49,917 nucleotides of DNA from an uncultured Saprospiraceae bacterium (GCA_937951615.1 CALFBH010000082.1:1-49917), one strand, 5' to 3'. Shown: positions 7,938 through 17,498, counted from the first letter of the stretch. Notes: a model not told the origin generated them from the sequence alone. Numbers and translations: made by a program.

Positions 7938-7955
7938 GAAAACTTAAACACGTTC

Positions 7956-7987
7956 TTAACCCAAGTTGAAATAGTAGCTTGGGTTAA
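7956..7987. repeat. Collapsed 32-bp derivative of MITE-B
   Basis: TTAACCCAAGTTGAAATAG followed by TAGCTTGGGTTAA is the outer end of the left terminus of the element at 27107-27454 fused directly to the outer end of its right terminus. The result is a 10-bp palindrome (TTAACCCAAG/CTTGGGTTAA) with no interior. It lies about 80 bases upstream of the OmpA-family gene. Confidence 0.75.
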
Positions 7988-8064
7988 ACTGCCAGCTATT
8001 CCTAATACCCAAATTTCCCCAATACCCCAGTTACCAAATTTCCTACTCAAGAATCCACCACAAC

Positions 8065-9129
8065 ATGAAAATTTATACCACGACCTTAATACTCTTGCTT
8101 GGACTAACATCCTGCGTATCCAATAAAAAAATAGCGGAAGCCACTGCTACAGCAGATCAAAGGGTGAAAGACTGTGCCAGCGAGAAAAAAGAATTGCGAG
8201 AAGAAAATCTAGACCAGCGTCAGCGTATTGTAGAATTGGAAGCAACCTGGAAACAAATGATTCGTGATACAATGGCTTATGGCGAACAATATCGCAGTGC
8301 AAATGCCTCCCGAAGTGACATGACGATTTTATATGACAAAATGAAAGAGCAGAATGATGCTTTGCTCAATGCGACTTCTTCTGAAAAGCAAATATTAGCA
8401 GAAGAATTGGGGGCAAAAGAAACAGCCTTATTGATAAAAGAAAGAGAATTGGCGAGGTTGGAAAAAGATTTGAAGGCATTGCAGTCAAATCTTGCCCTGA
8501 CAGATGGGAAGAATGTGCAGTTATTGATAGATATGCGAGAGCGAGAGCTCAAAGCAGAAGAACTTCAACGCGATGCAAAAATGCTAAAATATGATTTGCA
8601 ACAGCGAGAAAATAGGGTGAATGAGCTGGAAAGTATTTTGGATAATCGAGATCGTCAGATTGATGCTTTACGCATCAAAATAAAAAATGAGCTGATGGGC
8701 TATAAAGAATCTGAACTTACGGTAGTAGAAAAGGACAGCAAAGTCTACATCTCGCTCAGTCAGCAGCTTTTATTTGCGTCGGGTAGTGCTTATTTGGATA
8801 CTAAGGGACGAAAAGCTATTCAGCAATTAGCGGCTGTATTGAATAAAAACCCTGAAATTCTAATCACCGTAGAAGGGCATACAGATAATGTCGCCATCAA
8901 ATCGGGCAATTTTAAAGACAATTGGGATTTGAGTGTCTTGCGTGCTACTTCCATTGTGCGGGAGTTGGTAAAAGGTGGGGTTAGTCCTACACGAGTCACT
9001 GCATCAGGAAGAAGTGAATATTTTCCGATTTCTTCCAATACAACAGTAGCCGGAAAAGCCAATAATCGCCGTACAGAGATTATTTTATCGCCTAATCTGG
9101 ATGAAGTTTGGAGATTGCTTGGCAATTAA
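8065..9129 (+). CDS. OmpA family lipoprotein with coiled coil
   Basis: The 354-residue product starts MKIYTTTLILLLGLTSC, a lipoprotein signal peptide with lipobox L-T-S-C (Cys 17). Residues about 30-210 are a long charged coiled coil (for example ALLIKERELARLEKDLKALQSNL). Residues about 225-350 are an OmpA-C-like peptidoglycan-binding domain, with LLFASGSAYLDTKGRKAIQQLA, VEGHTDNVAI, NWDLSVLRATSIVRELV, GRSEYFPISSN and NNRRTEIIL. The D of HTDN and the R of NNRR are the usual diaminopimelate-binding residues. It would tether the outer membrane to peptidoglycan across a coiled-coil spacer. It is monocistronic, convergent with pyc, and has a long hairpin behind it. Confidence 0.93.
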   Translation: MKIYTTTLILLLGLTSCVSNKKIAEATATADQRVKDCASEKKELREENLDQRQRIVELEATWKQMIRDTMAYGEQYRSANASRSDMTILYDKMKEQNDALLNATSSEKQILAEELGAKETALLIKERELARLEKDLKALQSNLALTDGKNVQLLIDMRERELKAEELQRDAKMLKYDLQQRENRVNELESILDNRDRQIDALRIKIKNELMGYKESELTVVEKDSKVYISLSQQLLFASGSAYLDTKGRKAIQQLAAVLNKNPEILITVEGHTDNVAIKSGNFKDNWDLSVLRATSIVRELVKGGVSPTRVTASGRSEYFPISSNTTVAGKANNRRTEIILSPNLDEVWRLLGN

Positions 9130-9261
9130 GTGGAAATACAAATCCAAACGTCAAATTCAAATTCAAAAAACTATTGACAATAAGCCAATTAGTCAAATTG
9201 AAAGTGGCGTTTAGTTGAGTCCAGGCACTTAAAGTCTAAAAATAAAAAAGTACCAAAAGTG

Positions 9262-9330
9262 AAATTCCAAATTCCAAAAAAGGGTCAGGCTGGAAGCCTG
9301 AAATACTTCGGAATTTGGAATTTACTTTTT
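9262..9330. terminator. Long hairpin between convergent genes (bidirectional terminator)
   Basis: A perfect 14-bp stem, AAATTCCAAATTCC (9262-9275) with GGAATTTGGAATTT (9310-9323), encloses an inner hairpin CAGGCT-GGA-AGCCTG. On the plus strand ACTTTTTT follows. The interior word GGTCAGGCTGGAAGCCTGAA recurs at 27581-27600, so the structure may be a repeat-derived terminator. It separates the OmpA-family gene from pyc. Confidence 0.72.
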
Positions 9331-12300
9331 TAAACTTTTCCCTCTAGGGAAACCATTTCTATAATCAAATCATCCTGAGCGACCATTGTTTTTTCGCTAA
9401 GGTGAACTTTTTTGACCACACCTGCTTTGGGAGCGGTTATTGTACTTTCCATTTTCATGGCTTCGATGATAAATAGTGGGGCATTCTGTTTTACTTTATC
9501 GCCTGCTTCGACCAGGATTTTGGATAGACTGCCTTGTAGCGGTGCGCCAATGTCGCCCTCTTTTTCTGCTTTTTGATGAATGACTTTATTGGTTTCAATA
9601 GATAAATCTCTAACTTGTACGGCGCGAGTTTGTCCATTCAGATGAAAAAATAAAGTACAAAAACCATCTTCATTTGCTTCACCTTTGTCTAAGTATTTGA
9701 CCAGAATACGTTTGCCGGATTCTATTTCTACAATAATTTCCTCATTGGGCTGTAAGCCATAGAAGAAAGCCAGCGTAGGTAGATTGCGAATGGCGCCATA
9801 TTGCAGAAAATGTTCGTAATAATTGGTAAATACTTTTGGATATAATTTATAAGATAAGAAATCCCGAAAATGGGAATACTGGTCAAATTCTTCCTGAAAA
9901 GCAGGAAATTCCTGTTCAAAATCAATTGGTGTGAGGTGGGCATTGGGGCGTTCGGTATAAGGCTGCTCGCCTTTGAGTATCTTTTGTTGCAATTCTTTTG
10001 GAAAACCACCGTGAGGTTGTCCCAAATCACCTCTGAAAAATGCTTTGACGCTATCGGGGAAAGCAAGTGTGTCGCCTTTAGTCAGTACATCTTCTTTGCT
10101 CAAATTATTAGCAGTCATAAACATCGCCATGTCGCCTACAACTTTGGAAGATGGGGTGACTTTGACCACATCTCCAAAGAGGTCATTTACATCGCGATAA
10201 TTAGATTTGATGGTTTCAAATTTGTCTTCCAGCCCCAAGCCACGTGCCTGTGGACGAAGATTGGAATATTGACCGCCAGGTATTTCATGTGCATAGACTT
10301 CGGCTGTGCCGGCTTTCAATTCACTTTCAAAAGGATAATAATATTCCCGAACAGCTTCCCAATAATTGGCGTATTCATTGAGCGATGGCATGTTCATAGG
10401 ATTGTCGCGCTCATGCCCACGCATCATGCCGACAACAGAATTGAAATTGGGCTGAGAAGTCAGACCAGACATAGAACTTAGTGCAACATCCACGACATCG
10501 ACACCTGCTTCAATGGCTTTCAGATAAGTAGCGGATTGGATGGAAGAGGTATCGTGCGTGTGCAAATGGATAGGCAAATCGACCACCTTTTTCAGTTCTG
10601 TAATTAATCGCTCTGCTGCATAAGGTTTCAGCAAACCTGTCATGTCCTTGATGGCAAGAATATGCGCTCCTGCATCTTCCAACTGACGCGCCAAATCCAG
10701 ATAATATTGCAAAGTATATTTAGTCCGCGAAGAATCGAGAATGTCACCGGAATAACAAATACAGGCTTCTGCCAGACCACCTGTTCGCTCCCGCACCGCA
10801 TTGATGCTGACGCGCATGGCTTCTACCCAGTTGAGCGAGTCGAAAATACGGAAAATATCAACCCCAGTTTCCCAAGATTTTTCTACAAATTTTTCAATCA
10901 GGTTGTCAGGATATGCGGTATAACCGACTGCGTTTGAGCCGCGCAGCAACATTTGAAATAAGATATTCGGCACTGCTTCCCGCAATAATTCCAGCCGCTT
11001 CCAAGGGCATTCTTTCAAAAACCGGAGACAGACATCGAAAGTCGCACCGCCCCAAACTTCCATAGAAAATACGCCAGGATGATTTCGCGCAAAACCCTCT
11101 GCCACGCTTAGCATATCGTGTGTGCGTACCCGAGTAGCCAGTAAAGACTGATGAGCATCTCGGAAAGTCGTATCTGTATATTGAATGGCTTTCTCGGCTT
11201 TTAACCACTGCGAAAATTTGTCAGGACCAAGTTCGGTCAGCAGGTTTTTTGTGCCTTTCGGGAAATTGGATAAATCGTCAAATTTTGGAATATTTGCCTT
11301 ACGGAACGTTTTATTTTTATCTACAAATTTGACATCTGAATTTCCATTGACAATCACATGTCCGAGATAGCGTAGCATTTTTGTCCCTCTGTCCAGCGTT
11401 CGGCGGGAAGATAATAATTCGGGATGATCGCCGATAAAACTGACCGTGGCTCTCCCTTCTTTGAAATCTTCATTGCGCAGTACATTTTCGAGGAAACCGA
11501 TATTGGTTTTTACCCCGCGTATCCGAAATTCTGTGAGGGCGCGGTGTAGTCGGTCGGCTGCGCCTTCCAAGGTGCGCCCAGAAGCAGTCACTTTCACCAA
11601 CATACTGTCGAAAAAGGGAGAAATTTTCGCGCCAGCATACGCGCTACCTGCATCGAGGCGTATTCCAAAACCGCCTGCGCTTCGGTAGGCAACTAGTGTT
11701 CCATAGTCTGGCTGAAAACCATTTGATGGATCTTCTGTTGTAATGCGGCATTGAATGGCACAGCCATTATAAGTAATGTCTTTTTGGTCTTTAATGAAAA
11801 TAGTAGGATGCGACAATTCGTAGCCCATTGCAATCAAAATTTGAGAACGAACAATGTCTATACCCGTAATTTCTTCGGTAATCGTATGCTCAACCTGTAT
11901 GCGCGGATTGACTTCAATAAAATAAATATTTTCTGCCTGATCGACCAGAAATTCCACTGTTCCGGCATGGCTGTATTTGACATGATGGGCGAGTTTTAGG
12001 GCGTATTCATAGAGTTTGTCTTTGGTTTCCTGTTTCAGAGAAATAGCGGGTGCGACTTCTACGACTTTTTGAAAACGCCTCTGTACCGAGCAATCTCGCT
12101 CAAAGAGATGAACGATGTTTCCGTATTTATCGCCTAGTATCTGAATTTCAATATGCTTGGGATTTTCTATAAATTTTTCAATAAAAATCTCATCATCGCC
12201 GAAGGCGGTCAGGGCTTCGCCTTTGGCTTCGCTGTAAGCTTTGGCGAGTTGGTCTTTGGAACGGACGACACGCATTCCGCGACCACCACCACCGGCAGCG

Positions 12301-12800
12301 GCTTTGACCATGACGGGATAACCGATGTGTCCTGCTTCTTGTTCGGCTATTTCGTAAGAAGTGATGTCCGCTTCATTGTCGAGAATAATCGGAACATTCA
12401 GTTTTTTCGCAATTTCTTTTGCCTTGATTTTATCACCGAGCATGTCCATGACCTCCGGTTCAGGTCCGATAAAACGGATGTTTTCTTCGCGGCATCTTGT
12501 CGCAAAGTTTACATTTTCGGATAGGAAACCGTAGCCAGGGTGAATGGCTTCTACGCCATTCTTTTTCGCGGCATGGATAATGGCTTCAATATCCAGATAA
12601 GGCTTGAGCGGTTCATCGTCATTGCCAATCTGATAGGCTTCATCGGCTTTGTAACGATGAAGGGAATAACGATCTTCATGGGTATAAATGGCAACGGTTC
12701 GGAGTGCGAGCTCGGAAGCTGCCCGTAGTATGCGGATGGCAATTTCGCCCCTGTTGGCGACCATTATTTTTTGGAATCGGTTGTGTTGAGTGATGTGCAT
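9330..12800 (-). CDS. pyc: Pyruvate carboxylase
   Basis: The 1156-residue single-chain enzyme carboxylates pyruvate to oxaloacetate with ATP, bicarbonate and biotin, feeding the TCA cycle and gluconeogenesis. Domains follow the canonical order: a biotin carboxylase domain (about 10-465) with MVANRGEIAIRILRAA, the ATP-grasp loop KAAAGGGGRGMRVV and EVNPRIQVEHT; a carboxyltransferase domain (about 540-820) with YTDTTFRDAHQSLLATRVRT and the metal-site HLHTHDT; the linking allosteric region; and a C-terminal biotinyl domain with EAMKMEST, giving biotinyl-lysine K1116. The alpha4-type full length and both halves make oxaloacetate decarboxylase or acetyl-CoA carboxylase unlikely. A hairpin-plus-T-tract upstream isolates it from the polysaccharide operon, so it probably has its own promoter. 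Confidence 0.97.
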   Translation of the reverse strand: MHITQHNRFQKIMVANRGEIAIRILRAASELALRTVAIYTHEDRYSLHRYKADEAYQIGNDDEPLKPYLDIEAIIHAAKKNGVEAIHPGYGFLSENVNFATRCREENIRFIGPEPEVMDMLGDKIKAKEIAKKLNVPIILDNEADITSYEIAEQEAGHIGYPVMVKAAAGGGGRGMRVVRSKDQLAKAYSEAKGEALTAFGDDEIFIEKFIENPKHIEIQILGDKYGNIVHLFERDCSVQRRFQKVVEVAPAISLKQETKDKLYEYALKLAHHVKYSHAGTVEFLVDQAENIYFIEVNPRIQVEHTITEEITGIDIVRSQILIAMGYELSHPTIFIKDQKDITYNGCAIQCRITTEDPSNGFQPDYGTLVAYRSAGGFGIRLDAGSAYAGAKISPFFDSMLVKVTASGRTLEGAADRLHRALTEFRIRGVKTNIGFLENVLRNEDFKEGRATVSFIGDHPELLSSRRTLDRGTKMLRYLGHVIVNGNSDVKFVDKNKTFRKANIPKFDDLSNFPKGTKNLLTELGPDKFSQWLKAEKAIQYTDTTFRDAHQSLLATRVRTHDMLSVAEGFARNHPGVFSMEVWGGATFDVCLRFLKECPWKRLELLREAVPNILFQMLLRGSNAVGYTAYPDNLIEKFVEKSWETGVDIFRIFDSLNWVEAMRVSINAVRERTGGLAEACICYSGDILDSSRTKYTLQYYLDLARQLEDAGAHILAIKDMTGLLKPYAAERLITELKKVVDLPIHLHTHDTSSIQSATYLKAIEAGVDVVDVALSSMSGLTSQPNFNSVVGMMRGHERDNPMNMPSLNEYANYWEAVREYYYPFESELKAGTAEVYAHEIPGGQYSNLRPQARGLGLEDKFETIKSNYRDVNDLFGDVVKVTPSSKVVGDMAMFMTANNLSKEDVLTKGDTLAFPDSVKAFFRGDLGQPHGGFPKELQQKILKGEQPYTERPNAHLTPIDFEQEFPAFQEEFDQYSHFRDFLSYKLYPKVFTNYYEHFLQYGAIRNLPTLAFFYGLQPNEEIIVEIESGKRILVKYLDKGEANEDGFCTLFFHLNGQTRAVQVRDLSIETNKVIHQKAEKEGDIGAPLQGSLSKILVEAGDKVKQNAPLFIIEAMKMESTITAPKAGVVKKVHLSEKTMVAQDDLIIEMVSLEGKV

Positions 12801-12821
12801 CGTATTCTTTTGTAAGGAGAC

Positions 12822-12863
12822 AAAAAAAGTAACCTACCCAAAATAACAATGTCATTTTGGGTA
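12822..12863 (-). terminator. Terminator after the polysaccharide operon
   Basis: On the minus strand a 10-bp stem, TACCCAAAAT with ATTTTGGGTA (12854-12863 and 12835-12844), is followed after a short spacer by seven T residues (12828-12822). It lies 80-120 bases beyond the end of the glycosyltransferase pseudogene and just ahead of the pyc start. Confidence 0.65.
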
Positions 12864-12941
12864 ACCCATGTTGTTCCCTAAATTTAATTCTTACGATAGC
12901 AGGCGAATATTCGCAAATGTACGGGAATGGAAGGAGGGATG

Positions 12942-14161
12942 CTATTTTTTTAGTGGAAATTTTGTGCCGTATTGCTTAAAAACAAAATCAAATAATAACT
13001 GCTGCTGCTTATCGTAATCAAAGTATTGCTCTCTGGTTTGACGCATATTCTTTCTGAGCGCGAGATATTTTTGGGCACTTAGATTTTTAAATTTTTCTAA
13101 GTTCTTGAATAGTTTTTCGATATCCCCTGCGGGAGAAACAAAACCCAAATTATAATCATGAACCACTTGCGCAGATTCGCCATTTGCAGATAATATGATG
13201 GGCAATTCTGCTGCTATAGCCATGTTGATTTTCGAAGGAAACGCACCGAGTAAGGAAGATTTAAGAGAAATGATTGTTGCATCATAATCTTTCAGAATAG
13301 TCTGAATTTGTTCTTTGGGGACTTGCGCGTGCATGAAGATATTTGAATTTGGATGAACTGAGATATAGTTTTCAATTTTTGCTTTTTCAACGCCTTGTCC
13401 GTAGATATGAAATTCCATATCCAATAGTTTGAAATTTATTTCGGTGCAAATCCTGTAAATACCTTGTGGCAAACCAAGCAGTCCTGCATATATAATTTTT
13501 TTCTTTGAAGACGATTTTTTTGCCAACTGATAAGGAGAGGGCTTCATCAAATTTCTGTATAAGAGTTTGGGTTTGGAAGCGTCTACTGCTGCTAGATAAT
13601 TTAATATTTCATTGGATTGACCAATAAAGGCGTCTGTCTTTGCGTACATGATGTCCTCCATCTTTCTTAAACGCTATAGGACAAACTCTTTTCACTTTTG
13701 ATGAGACCAAGTTCTAAAGCACTGTTTGGCCATAAATCGGAGACATTCAAAATGACTTTTTTTCTTAATAATTTCCCGATAATACTAGCTGTGCATGCAA
13801 TAGGGAGATGGGGAGACTGAATGAGAAAAATGTCAGGTTTTCTTTTGAGCAAATATGGAATACTGAGTAAAAACGTCAAGGAAAATGACAACATGCTGAA
13901 TACTCTGACGTATGGGTTATTGGAATTGGAAGGAAGCATCCAGTATCGCCTACAAGTGACTCCATTTCTGATTTCTTTGACGAAAAATTTGTTTTTATAA
14001 GCTTTGTGAATCTTTCCGGCAGGATAACTTGGCAGTGTTGTTATAACATTTACATCAATACCTTTCGTTTTCAACTCATTGGCCATGATAGTGATTCTAT
14101 TGGGGGCGCCGCCCTGATCGGGAGCGAAAAACATACTCACTATTTCTAATTTTAAAGCCAT
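12942..14161 (-). pseudogene. Frameshifted GT4 (WbuB-like) glycosyltransferase
   Basis: Two adjoining frames encode one glycosyltransferase. The first (13667-14161, 164 aa) carries the GT4 N-terminal half: IVSMFFAPDQGGAPNRITIMANELKTKG, the SYPAGKIHK region and NVSDLWPNSALELGLIK. The second (12942-13661, 239 aa, from MEDIMYAKTDAFIGQSNEI) carries the C-terminal half with the donor site, though the usual E-x7-E appears only as the degenerate GAFPSKINMAIAAELPIIL. The break lies at about 13675-13680: the frame reads LSYSV and stops, while the -1 frame continues RLRKMEDIM, which fits the family. One base lost or two gained explains it; no classical slippery heptamer is visible. It is the last gene of the operon, one base past the WecA-like stop. 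It could be true inactivation or a sequencing error. Confidence 0.85.
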
Positions 14162-14162
14162 T

Positions 14163-15155
14163 CTACAATTTATGGGGACGATCCGTTTTGTTTATTTTAT
14201 ACCCAATAAAAAAAGAAAAAACCAGATATAGACAGAAAGAAAATAGTGTTGCTGAAAAACCAAATTGATAACTTACTAGTGCTAAAAATCCTGTGATACA
14301 AGAGATAGAAAAAGCAGTGAGTACAATTTTTTCTTTTTTCCAACCTGCTTTTGTCAGCAAAATCGAAAAATGATCGGGTGAGCCTCGGAAAATAGAGATT
14401 CCTTTTTTTGTTCTTCGATACAATAAGAGCATAAACTCAAAAATAATCACTGAAAACAGAAGGGCGATAATGAGCGTATCTGTGAAAAAAGATGAGGCGT
14501 TTATAAATTTTGATAGATAAATGTAAGCAAGTCCGCCCAACAAATGACTTCCGGCATCGCCGAGGTATATTCTTGCATCTGGTCTATTGAAAATTAGAAA
14601 TCCAAGAAGCGTCATCATCAGTAAGAGTTCAAAAAATCCATATCCAAACACGATATAAAAAAACACAAGTGCTGGTAAAAAAACGATAGTCAGCAGCCCA
14701 TCACAAACATCAATCAAATTAAAGGCATTCAGCATGGATAGTAGAATAAAGCCAGAAAGCAGCGCATTTAAAAAATAGACACTGAATATATCGACCGTAA
14801 AACCCATACTGACGATACCAATGGCTACGACGATTTGCATTGCAAACTTAATAGCAGGAGAAAGTCGATAATAGTCGTCTATCACGCCAATCAAAAATAA
14901 TCCAGCGCAACTAAGAATGATGTACAGGAGTTCTTGATTGAAAAAAGCATCGGGGAGCAAATAAGCAGCTATCCAGCTATTCAAAATAATAGCCATTAAA
15001 ATAGCTCCGCCACCAAGATAGGCAACAGGTTTTTTATGCGATTGGACAATAGGATTGGGGTGGCTCAAAAAATTTATTTTCCAGGCTAACTTAATGAACA
15101 ACCAGGTTGCTATAATACTGACCAATAAGCAGATAATGATAAAGTATGCCGTCAA
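14163..15155 (-). CDS. MraY/WecA-type polyprenyl-phosphate sugar-1-phosphate transferase
   Basis: The 330-residue integral membrane protein has about ten hydrophobic segments and transfers a sugar-1-phosphate, probably HexNAc-1-P, from its UDP carrier to undecaprenyl phosphate, starting a surface glycan. Family motifs are present: GVIDDYYRLSP (about 90-100, the metal-binding DD), NAFNLIDVCDGL (about 143-154, the NxxNxxDG signature with the second G changed to C-D-G), IYLGDAGSHLLGG (about 197) and GSPDHFSILL (about 268, the HxH-like substrate loop reduced to DHFS). It overlaps the preceding FAD-protein gene by four bases (ATGA), indicating translational coupling. Its role with the SDR and GT4 genes is O-antigen or exopolysaccharide initiation; MraY itself is less likely because of the context. 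Confidence 0.9.
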   Translation of the reverse strand: MTAYFIIICLLVSIIATWLFIKLAWKINFLSHPNPIVQSHKKPVAYLGGGAILMAIILNSWIAAYLLPDAFFNQELLYIILSCAGLFLIGVIDDYYRLSPAIKFAMQIVVAIGIVSMGFTVDIFSVYFLNALLSGFILLSMLNAFNLIDVCDGLLTIVFLPALVFFYIVFGYGFFELLLMMTLLGFLIFNRPDARIYLGDAGSHLLGGLAYIYLSKFINASSFFTDTLIIALLFSVIIFEFMLLLYRRTKKGISIFRGSPDHFSILLTKAGWKKEKIVLTAFSISCITGFLALVSYQFGFSATLFSFCLYLVFSFFIGYKINKTDRPHKL

Positions 15156-16486
15156 AACTTCGTATTGTTTAATTCTTCTGCTTTCTTCATCGCTTCTTCA
15201 TAGACCTGCGCCATGGATAAATATTGCCACTTTCCGTACCGACCTAATAAATGGACATCTTTTTTTAGGTATTTTTTGGACAATTGTCGGACTGTTTTAC
15301 TGGTATTTTTTTCAAAAACAGCATAAGCGTATTCATGATCTTCAAAGTGAATTTTTATGAAATCTTTTTTCTTGTTTACAATCTTAAGGTCTAGTAGATT
15401 TTCCTTTATTTTTTGCCCGACTTTTTTATAATTCAGTTTTTTTGCCTCACTTTTATAGGTAATCTCCGCCATGATGCTCCACTTGTTTTCGGGTGCAGTA
15501 TGCGGGTCGAAATTTTGCATATAGATAATCCTTGAAAAGACAATATTCTCATCACTAAAATAGTCCCACAGATTAGCTGTATCGTATTTTTGTCCTTTGA
15601 GCATTATCATGGCATACAGAACACCATTCGTTTTTAGCTGTATTTTATTGGAAATTTTTGGCAGCGAAATGTTTTGAAGTATAGGAAGAGGAATGGTCGA
15701 AATACAGGCTTTTTTATATTTGTAAACAGACCGTCCGGCAGAAGATTGTGTGATGACCTGCCTTAATTTTGTATCCACTTCCACCACTTCTTCCTGGAGT
15801 TTTATTTGATGTTTGACAGGTTTTGCCAGTTTATCAATCAGTAAACCCATACACCTTTTTTTGCTTCCTTTTTTGGGAATAGGATACCAACTGTTTGAGT
15901 TATAACTTTCTACTTTAGCCTCATTGGGCAATAAGCCACTAAGGACTTTAGGGATGTTGTAATTTTGTATATTCCATATAAAGTCGCGAGTACCCAGTGA
16001 GGCTAAAGGGCGTTTCCACATTTTATTATTATAAGGAAAAAAGAAAACTTCGCACATTTTTTCTCCGAATGAATGTAAAAGCCATTCTTCAAAATTATTG
16101 ACTTTCGGAGGTTGGGTATATGCTTTTTCAATATACTGCGCAATACATTCAATAGCCAGCTCTTTATGGAGTCCGCCAAGATTGAGTTGAAATGGAAATT
16201 TTGTTGTACCAAAAGCAGTTCGAACATCAGCTTTGGGAGCGATAGGTTTAAAAGTCTTGCCCAAAAGTTTTTTTAGGCTTTTTTCAACTTCAGGATTGTG
16301 GAAATGCAACAAATGAAGCACTGCATCAAACCAAAAGTCGTCAATATGAATAGACTTGACTAGCCCACCAGGGGTTTTCGATTTTTCTAAGACGACTATA
16401 TTATCGGTCTTGTTCAATTGCGTCGCAAGGGAAATGCCCGAAAGCCCTGCGCCCAATATGACATAATCATACTGCTGTTGTTTCAT
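15152..16486 (-). CDS. FAD-dependent UDP-galactopyranose mutase-like / amine-oxidase-fold protein
   Basis: The 444-residue protein begins with a classic FAD-binding dinucleotide motif, YVILGAGLSGISLATQL, followed about 15 residues later by VLEKSKTPGGLVKS. The body (HLLHFHNPEV, FFPYNNKMWKRPL, WYPIPKKGSKKRCMGLLIDKLA) resembles protoporphyrinogen-oxidase-like or UDP-galactopyranose-mutase-like proteins found in sugar clusters. The C-terminus LGRYGKWQYLSMAQVYEEAMKKAEEL contains the GR-x-x-x-(W/F)-x-Y-x-(S/N) box that closes over the flavin. Which sugar it acts on, or whether it rearranges a ring, is not determinable here. It overlaps the upstream SDR gene by 20 bases and the downstream transferase by four, so it is firmly in the operon. 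Confidence 0.82.
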   Translation of the reverse strand: MKQQQYDYVILGAGLSGISLATQLNKTDNIVVLEKSKTPGGLVKSIHIDDFWFDAVLHLLHFHNPEVEKSLKKLLGKTFKPIAPKADVRTAFGTTKFPFQLNLGGLHKELAIECIAQYIEKAYTQPPKVNNFEEWLLHSFGEKMCEVFFFPYNNKMWKRPLASLGTRDFIWNIQNYNIPKVLSGLLPNEAKVESYNSNSWYPIPKKGSKKRCMGLLIDKLAKPVKHQIKLQEEVVEVDTKLRQVITQSSAGRSVYKYKKACISTIPLPILQNISLPKISNKIQLKTNGVLYAMIMLKGQKYDTANLWDYFSDENIVFSRIIYMQNFDPHTAPENKWSIMAEITYKSEAKKLNYKKVGQKIKENLLDLKIVNKKKDFIKIHFEDHEYAYAVFEKNTSKTVRQLSKKYLKKDVHLLGRYGKWQYLSMAQVYEEAMKKAEELNNTKF

Positions 16487-17432
16487 TTTCGCGTATTAAG
16501 ATACTGTCAATGGACTGGCTAATGGTTTGCCACGTCATTTTACCTGTTAATTGCTCTGCTTTTCTGATATTGGGAATGCGTACCTGCACATCTTTTTTCC
16601 CAGGATATGTATCTTCATAAGCTTCAAACTGGATGGGAGAGGAGGAAGCCATTTTTGATTTAATCAACTCCGCCAGATCTTTTATTCTGGTAGGATTGGG
16701 ACTTCCCATATTATAAATAATATTTTGGGCATACCAGCTTTGAGGGATATTTAATAATTTGAATACATTTTTTGTAAAATCCTCTACATGAGCAAAGCAC
16801 CTTAGCTGCCTGCCAGTGCCGTGAACCGTTATTGGTAAGTTGTGTTTGGCAGCTTCAATGAATTTTGGAACAACCATTCCATAAGTACCAGATTGATTTT
16901 CACCGATTACATTAAAAGGACGTATAATAATACTCTTATGCTTGTTAAGGCAGGCTGCTATTACATCTTTTTCCATCTGCCATTTTCCGGTAGCATAGCC
17001 ATATTGACTCTGGTCATAATCAGTCACCTGTTTCTTAGAAATATTTAAACCTTCATCGACAGGTGACTTATAGTCCAGTCCATACACACAAGAGGAAGAA
17101 AAAAACACCTTTGGTGTATTTGGATATAATGACAATATCTTTTTTGTCCCCTTAGTAATGACATCATAAGTTCTTTTGTTATTTTTATAACATAAGTCCA
17201 TGCCAACCAGAGAAGCCAGGTGAAAGATAATGTCTATAGGTTTGGATAGTCGGGTGTGGAGGGTAATATCTTCTTCGATAATATCCAGATGAGGGCGTCC
17301 CTGTATTGAAGAGGAAGTAGAAAAGTCATCAATTACCGTCACGCTGTAGTTTGATTTTAGTAGGTAATCAATAATAGATTTTCCTATAAAACCACAGCCG
17401 CCTGTTACGAGCGCATGCTTTCGTTCAGTCAT
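16467..17432 (-). CDS. NAD-dependent epimerase/dehydratase (extended SDR)
   Basis: The 321-residue enzyme has the extended-SDR architecture: the NAD-binding GGCGFIGKSIIDYLL (11-25), the acidic residue after beta-2 in VIDDFSTS, IDIIFHLASLVGMD, the catalytic Ser region VFFSSSCVYG, and the Y-x-x-x-K pair in YGYATGKWQME. It would modify a nucleotide sugar (4-epimerisation or 4,6-dehydration) for surface polysaccharide synthesis. It is the first gene of a four-gene minus-strand operon ending at about 12942. A TACATTTG box lies 59 bases upstream of the start. Specific sugar unknown. Confidence 0.9.
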   Translation of the reverse strand: MTERKHALVTGGCGFIGKSIIDYLLKSNYSVTVIDDFSTSSSIQGRPHLDIIEEDITLHTRLSKPIDIIFHLASLVGMDLCYKNNKRTYDVITKGTKKILSLYPNTPKVFFSSSCVYGLDYKSPVDEGLNISKKQVTDYDQSQYGYATGKWQMEKDVIAACLNKHKSIIIRPFNVIGENQSGTYGMVVPKFIEAAKHNLPITVHGTGRQLRCFAHVEDFTKNVFKLLNIPQSWYAQNIIYNMGSPNPTRIKDLAELIKSKMASSSPIQFEAYEDTYPGKKDVQVRIPNIRKAEQLTGKMTWQTISQSIDSILIRENETTAV

Positions 17433-17490
17433 TTTAGGTTAGTTCAGGTTTTAGAATAGAGACGCACTTTTGAGATGGTCTCGGTGTAAT

Positions 17491-17498
17491 CAAATGTA
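17491..17498 (-). promoter_or_regulatory. Candidate -7 element for the polysaccharide operon
   Basis: On the minus strand TACATTTG fits TAnnTTTG, 59 bases before the SDR start codon. No good TTG is seen at the expected -33 distance, so the call is tentative. Confidence 0.4.

Noticed and set aside
9330-12800. Oxaloacetate decarboxylase or acetyl-CoA carboxylase subunit
   Set aside because: Biotin carboxylase, carboxyltransferase and biotinyl domains are all in one chain of normal pyruvate carboxylase length.
13667-13690. Programmed frameshift in the GT4 gene
   Set aside because: No X-XXY-YYZ slippery heptamer with a downstream structure is placed correctly for the needed -1 shift; a random indel is simpler.
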